Source: an uncultured Clostridia bacterium
GTDB taxonomy: Bacteria; Bacillota; Clostridia; TANB77; CAG-508
Reading direction: 5' to 3'
Assembly: GCA_944389715.1 (NCBI GenBank)
Contig: CALXNI010000031.1
Coordinates: forward strand, 1 to 5,800
Length of the DNA stretch: 5,800 nucleotides
The translations under genes and the position numbers were made by a program. The stretch's first letter is position 1, and every line of letters begins with the position of its first letter. Shown one piece after another: positions 4,632 through 5,800 of this stretch. Under the pieces are notes generated by a model. The model had not been told where the DNA came from. It saw nothing but the letters and a program-made list of their open reading frames with translations, and did not search any database.

Positions 4632-4658
4632 TTTGTAGAGAAGAACGTCTCTATCCGC
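4632..4658. repeat. Small hairpin in the uppS-cdsA gap, possible degenerate repeat unit
   Basis: TAGAGA (4636-4641) pairs with TCTCTA (4648-4653). The outline TTGTAG followed by a hairpin and TCCGCC resembles the unit at 5648-5674 (TTGTAGGGG, then TCCGCC), so it may be a decayed member of the hairpin family. The similarity is modest. Confidence 0.35.
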
Positions 4659-4675
4659 CAAAAATGAATAATATG

Positions 4676-4682
4676 AAAGGGG
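4676..4682 (+). promoter_or_regulatory. cdsA ribosome binding site deciding the start
   Basis: AAAGGGG lies 5 bases before the ATG at 4688. The earlier in-frame ATG at 4664 has no such site and would add eight residues (MNNMKGEY) that are encoded partly by the binding site itself, so 4688 is preferred. Confidence 0.75.
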
Positions 4683-4687
4683 AATAT

Positions 4688-5494
4688 ATGAAATTAAAAA
4701 GAGTATTAAGTGGAGTAATAGGTCTGCCAATTGTAGCATTAATTTTAATATATGGTAATATATATATAATAGATATATTTTTTGCAGTAATAGCATTACT
4801 ATCAATTTATGAGTATATGAACGCTTTTAAAAAAGAATATAAACCAGTAAAAGAACTTGGATATTTATCATGCATAATCATAGCATTTATACATATAATT
4901 CCCAAAGAATATATTTTACTTACTATAGCATTATTTATAACAATAATAATTGCTTTATTATTTATGAAAGTAATAGCAAGTAATATGAAAACAAAAGTAC
5001 AAGATATAGCAATAACATTTTTTGGAATATGCTATATAGTATTTTTTCTAGCATTTATACCATTATTATATGGGATGCAAAACGGTAAATTTCTGATATG
5101 GTTTATCTTAATTGCCGCATGGGGAACAGATACATGTGCATATTTTGTTGGAGTAAAATTCGGAAAACATAAATTTACAAAAATTAGTCCTAAAAAATCA
5201 AAAGAGGGTTGTATTGGGGGAACACTTGGATCAGTAATTATAGCAATAATATATACAATATGCATAAATAAATTTGCAGGACTTGAGATTTCATATGCAT
5301 ATATAGCTGGTATTACATTTGTTCTTAGTATTTTAAGCCAGATAGGAGATTTAGCAGCATCAACTATTAAAAGAACAGTAGGAATAAAAGATTTTGGAAA
5401 TTTAATTCCAGGTCATGGAGGTATGCTTGATAGAATAGATAGCATAATATTTATAGCACCATTTGCATATTTCTTATTAAATTTAATTATATAA
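4688..5494 (+). CDS. cdsA: Phosphatidate cytidylyltransferase (CDP-diacylglycerol synthase)
   Basis: This integral membrane enzyme makes CDP-diacylglycerol from phosphatidic acid and CTP, the branch point for bacterial phospholipids. From the preferred start it has 268 residues, normal for the family. It is very hydrophobic with about seven or eight membrane segments, the first at residues 9-22. The loop AAWGTDTCAYFVG and the FGKHKFTKISPKKS segment that follows are typical. The family signature runs from Ser225 (STIKR) through KDFGNLIPGHGG to DRIDS at 248-252, with the conserved Lys, His-Gly-Gly and Asp residues all present. It follows uppS in the usual order. In many Firmicutes dxr and rseP come next, but here the next 300 bases hold only repeats. 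No lesions are seen. Confidence 0.96.
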   Translation: MKLKRVLSGVIGLPIVALILIYGNIYIIDIFFAVIALLSIYEYMNAFKKEYKPVKELGYLSCIIIAFIHIIPKEYILLTIALFITIIIALLFMKVIASNMKTKVQDIAITFFGICYIVFFLAFIPLLYGMQNGKFLIWFILIAAWGTDTCAYFVGVKFGKHKFTKISPKKSKEGCIGGTLGSVIIAIIYTICINKFAGLEISYAYIAGITFVLSILSQIGDLAASTIKRTVGIKDFGNLIPGHGGMLDRIDSIIFIAPFAYFLLNLII

Positions 5495-5497
5495 GTT

Positions 5498-5539
5498 TAG
5501 AGATTAGAGATTAGAGGTTAGAGGTTGGAGATTAGAATT
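5498..5539. repeat. Heptamer tandem repeat TAGAGAT
   Basis: There are six 7-base units in a row after cdsA: TAGAGAT twice, TAGAGGT twice, TGGAGAT and TAGAATT. It is non-coding and begins 4 bases after the cdsA stop. This is probably a slippage-prone spacer with no visible function. Confidence 0.8.
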
Positions 5540-5544
5540 TAAAA

Positions 5545-5765
5545 TGTAGGGGTGGGCCTTGTGTCCACCCGAAAAACGAAATTATTGCAAACGTTGTAGG
5601 GGCGATTTTAATCGCCCGCAAAAACATGTCAAATTTATTGCAATAGTTGTAGGGGCGGGCCTTGTGTCCGCCTGAAACAAAATAATTGCAAATGTTGTAG
5701 GGGTCGCCGCCCACGGCGACCCGCATATCAATATTTTAGGGTCGCCCAGGGGTGCGACCCCTACA
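5545..5765. repeat. Array of five GC-rich hairpin units with AT-rich spacers
   Basis: Four units open with TGTAGGGG at 5545, 5595, 5648 and 5696, about 50 bases apart, and a fifth at 5737-5765 lies in reverse orientation (ending CCCCTACA). Each is a palindrome with its own stem: GGGTGG/CCACCC, GGGCGATT/AATCGCCC, GGCGG/CCGCC, GGGTCGCCG/CGGCGACCC and GGGTCGC/GCGACCC. Three spacers share the 19-base direct repeat ATTGCAANNGTTGTAGGGG (5584-5602, 5637-5655, 5685-5703). The array is much richer in GC than its surroundings and contains no gene. No terminator with a proper T run was recognised, although any hairpin could stabilise the end of the cdsA transcript. The rest, to 5800, is plain AT-rich sequence. 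Confidence 0.85.
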
Positions 5766-5800
5766 GATTTAAAATTAATTTAATCACACAAATTACAATT

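Noticed and set aside
5532..5726. Small minus-strand frame over the hairpin array
   Set aside because: It is composed of translated repeat units, with no binding site and no family resemblance.
5545..5765. CRISPR array
   Set aside because: The regular 50-base spacing is suggestive, but the variable parts are themselves palindromic, the repeats are only partly conserved, one unit is inverted, and no cas gene is visible.

Overview
The window is AT-rich (roughly 30% GC by eye). Strong AAAGGAGG-type ribosome binding sites and A/T-ending codons, together with the gene set, point to a low-GC Firmicute, most likely a Clostridia-type anaerobe. The lineage is inferred from style and protein character and no finer placement is supported. 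All genes are on the + strand.

The backbone is the conserved translation/envelope cluster pyrH (UMP kinase, 531-1238), frr (ribosome recycling factor, 1393-1941), uppS (undecaprenyl-diphosphate synthase, 3906-4631) and cdsA (phosphatidate cytidylyltransferase, 4688-5494). The usual upstream neighbours rpsB-tsf are not in the window.

Between frr and uppS, where many Firmicutes have no extra gene, sit two accessory units. The first is a membrane-anchored L,D-transpeptidase (YkuD) gene, 1954-3032, interrupted by one in-frame TAG and two +1 shifts, with an Asn/Gly-rich pentapeptide-repeat tail. The second is a DUF4160-DUF2442 pair (about 3261-3807) with its own promoter, a possible operator and a terminator. 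This pair looks like a small toxin-antitoxin-type module. It is bracketed by two almost identical 40-bp terminator-containing direct repeats. The start codon of its first gene is replaced by a run of 16 T.

The rest of the window is rich in palindromic DNA. Positions 1-541 form one large inverted repeat whose outer 110-bp arms are nearly identical and include the pyrH leader and first codons. This is either a fold-back duplication or an assembly chimera. A 126-bp imperfect palindrome covers the pyrH stop and the pyrH-frr gap. Downstream of cdsA is a heptamer run followed by a roughly 50-bp-period array of GC-rich hairpins (5545-5765). One hairpin unit there is identical to a copy inside the 5' inverted repeat.

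Functionally, pyrH supplies UDP for nucleotide and sugar-nucleotide pools, frr recycles ribosomes, uppS makes the lipid carrier for peptidoglycan, cdsA makes CDP-diacylglycerol for phospholipids, and the L,D-transpeptidase, if active, would cross-link or decorate peptidoglycan. The most noteworthy signals are the repeat-bracketed DUF4160/DUF2442 module, the multiply recoded or broken transpeptidase, the homopolymer tracts at two gene starts, and the palindromic repeat families.
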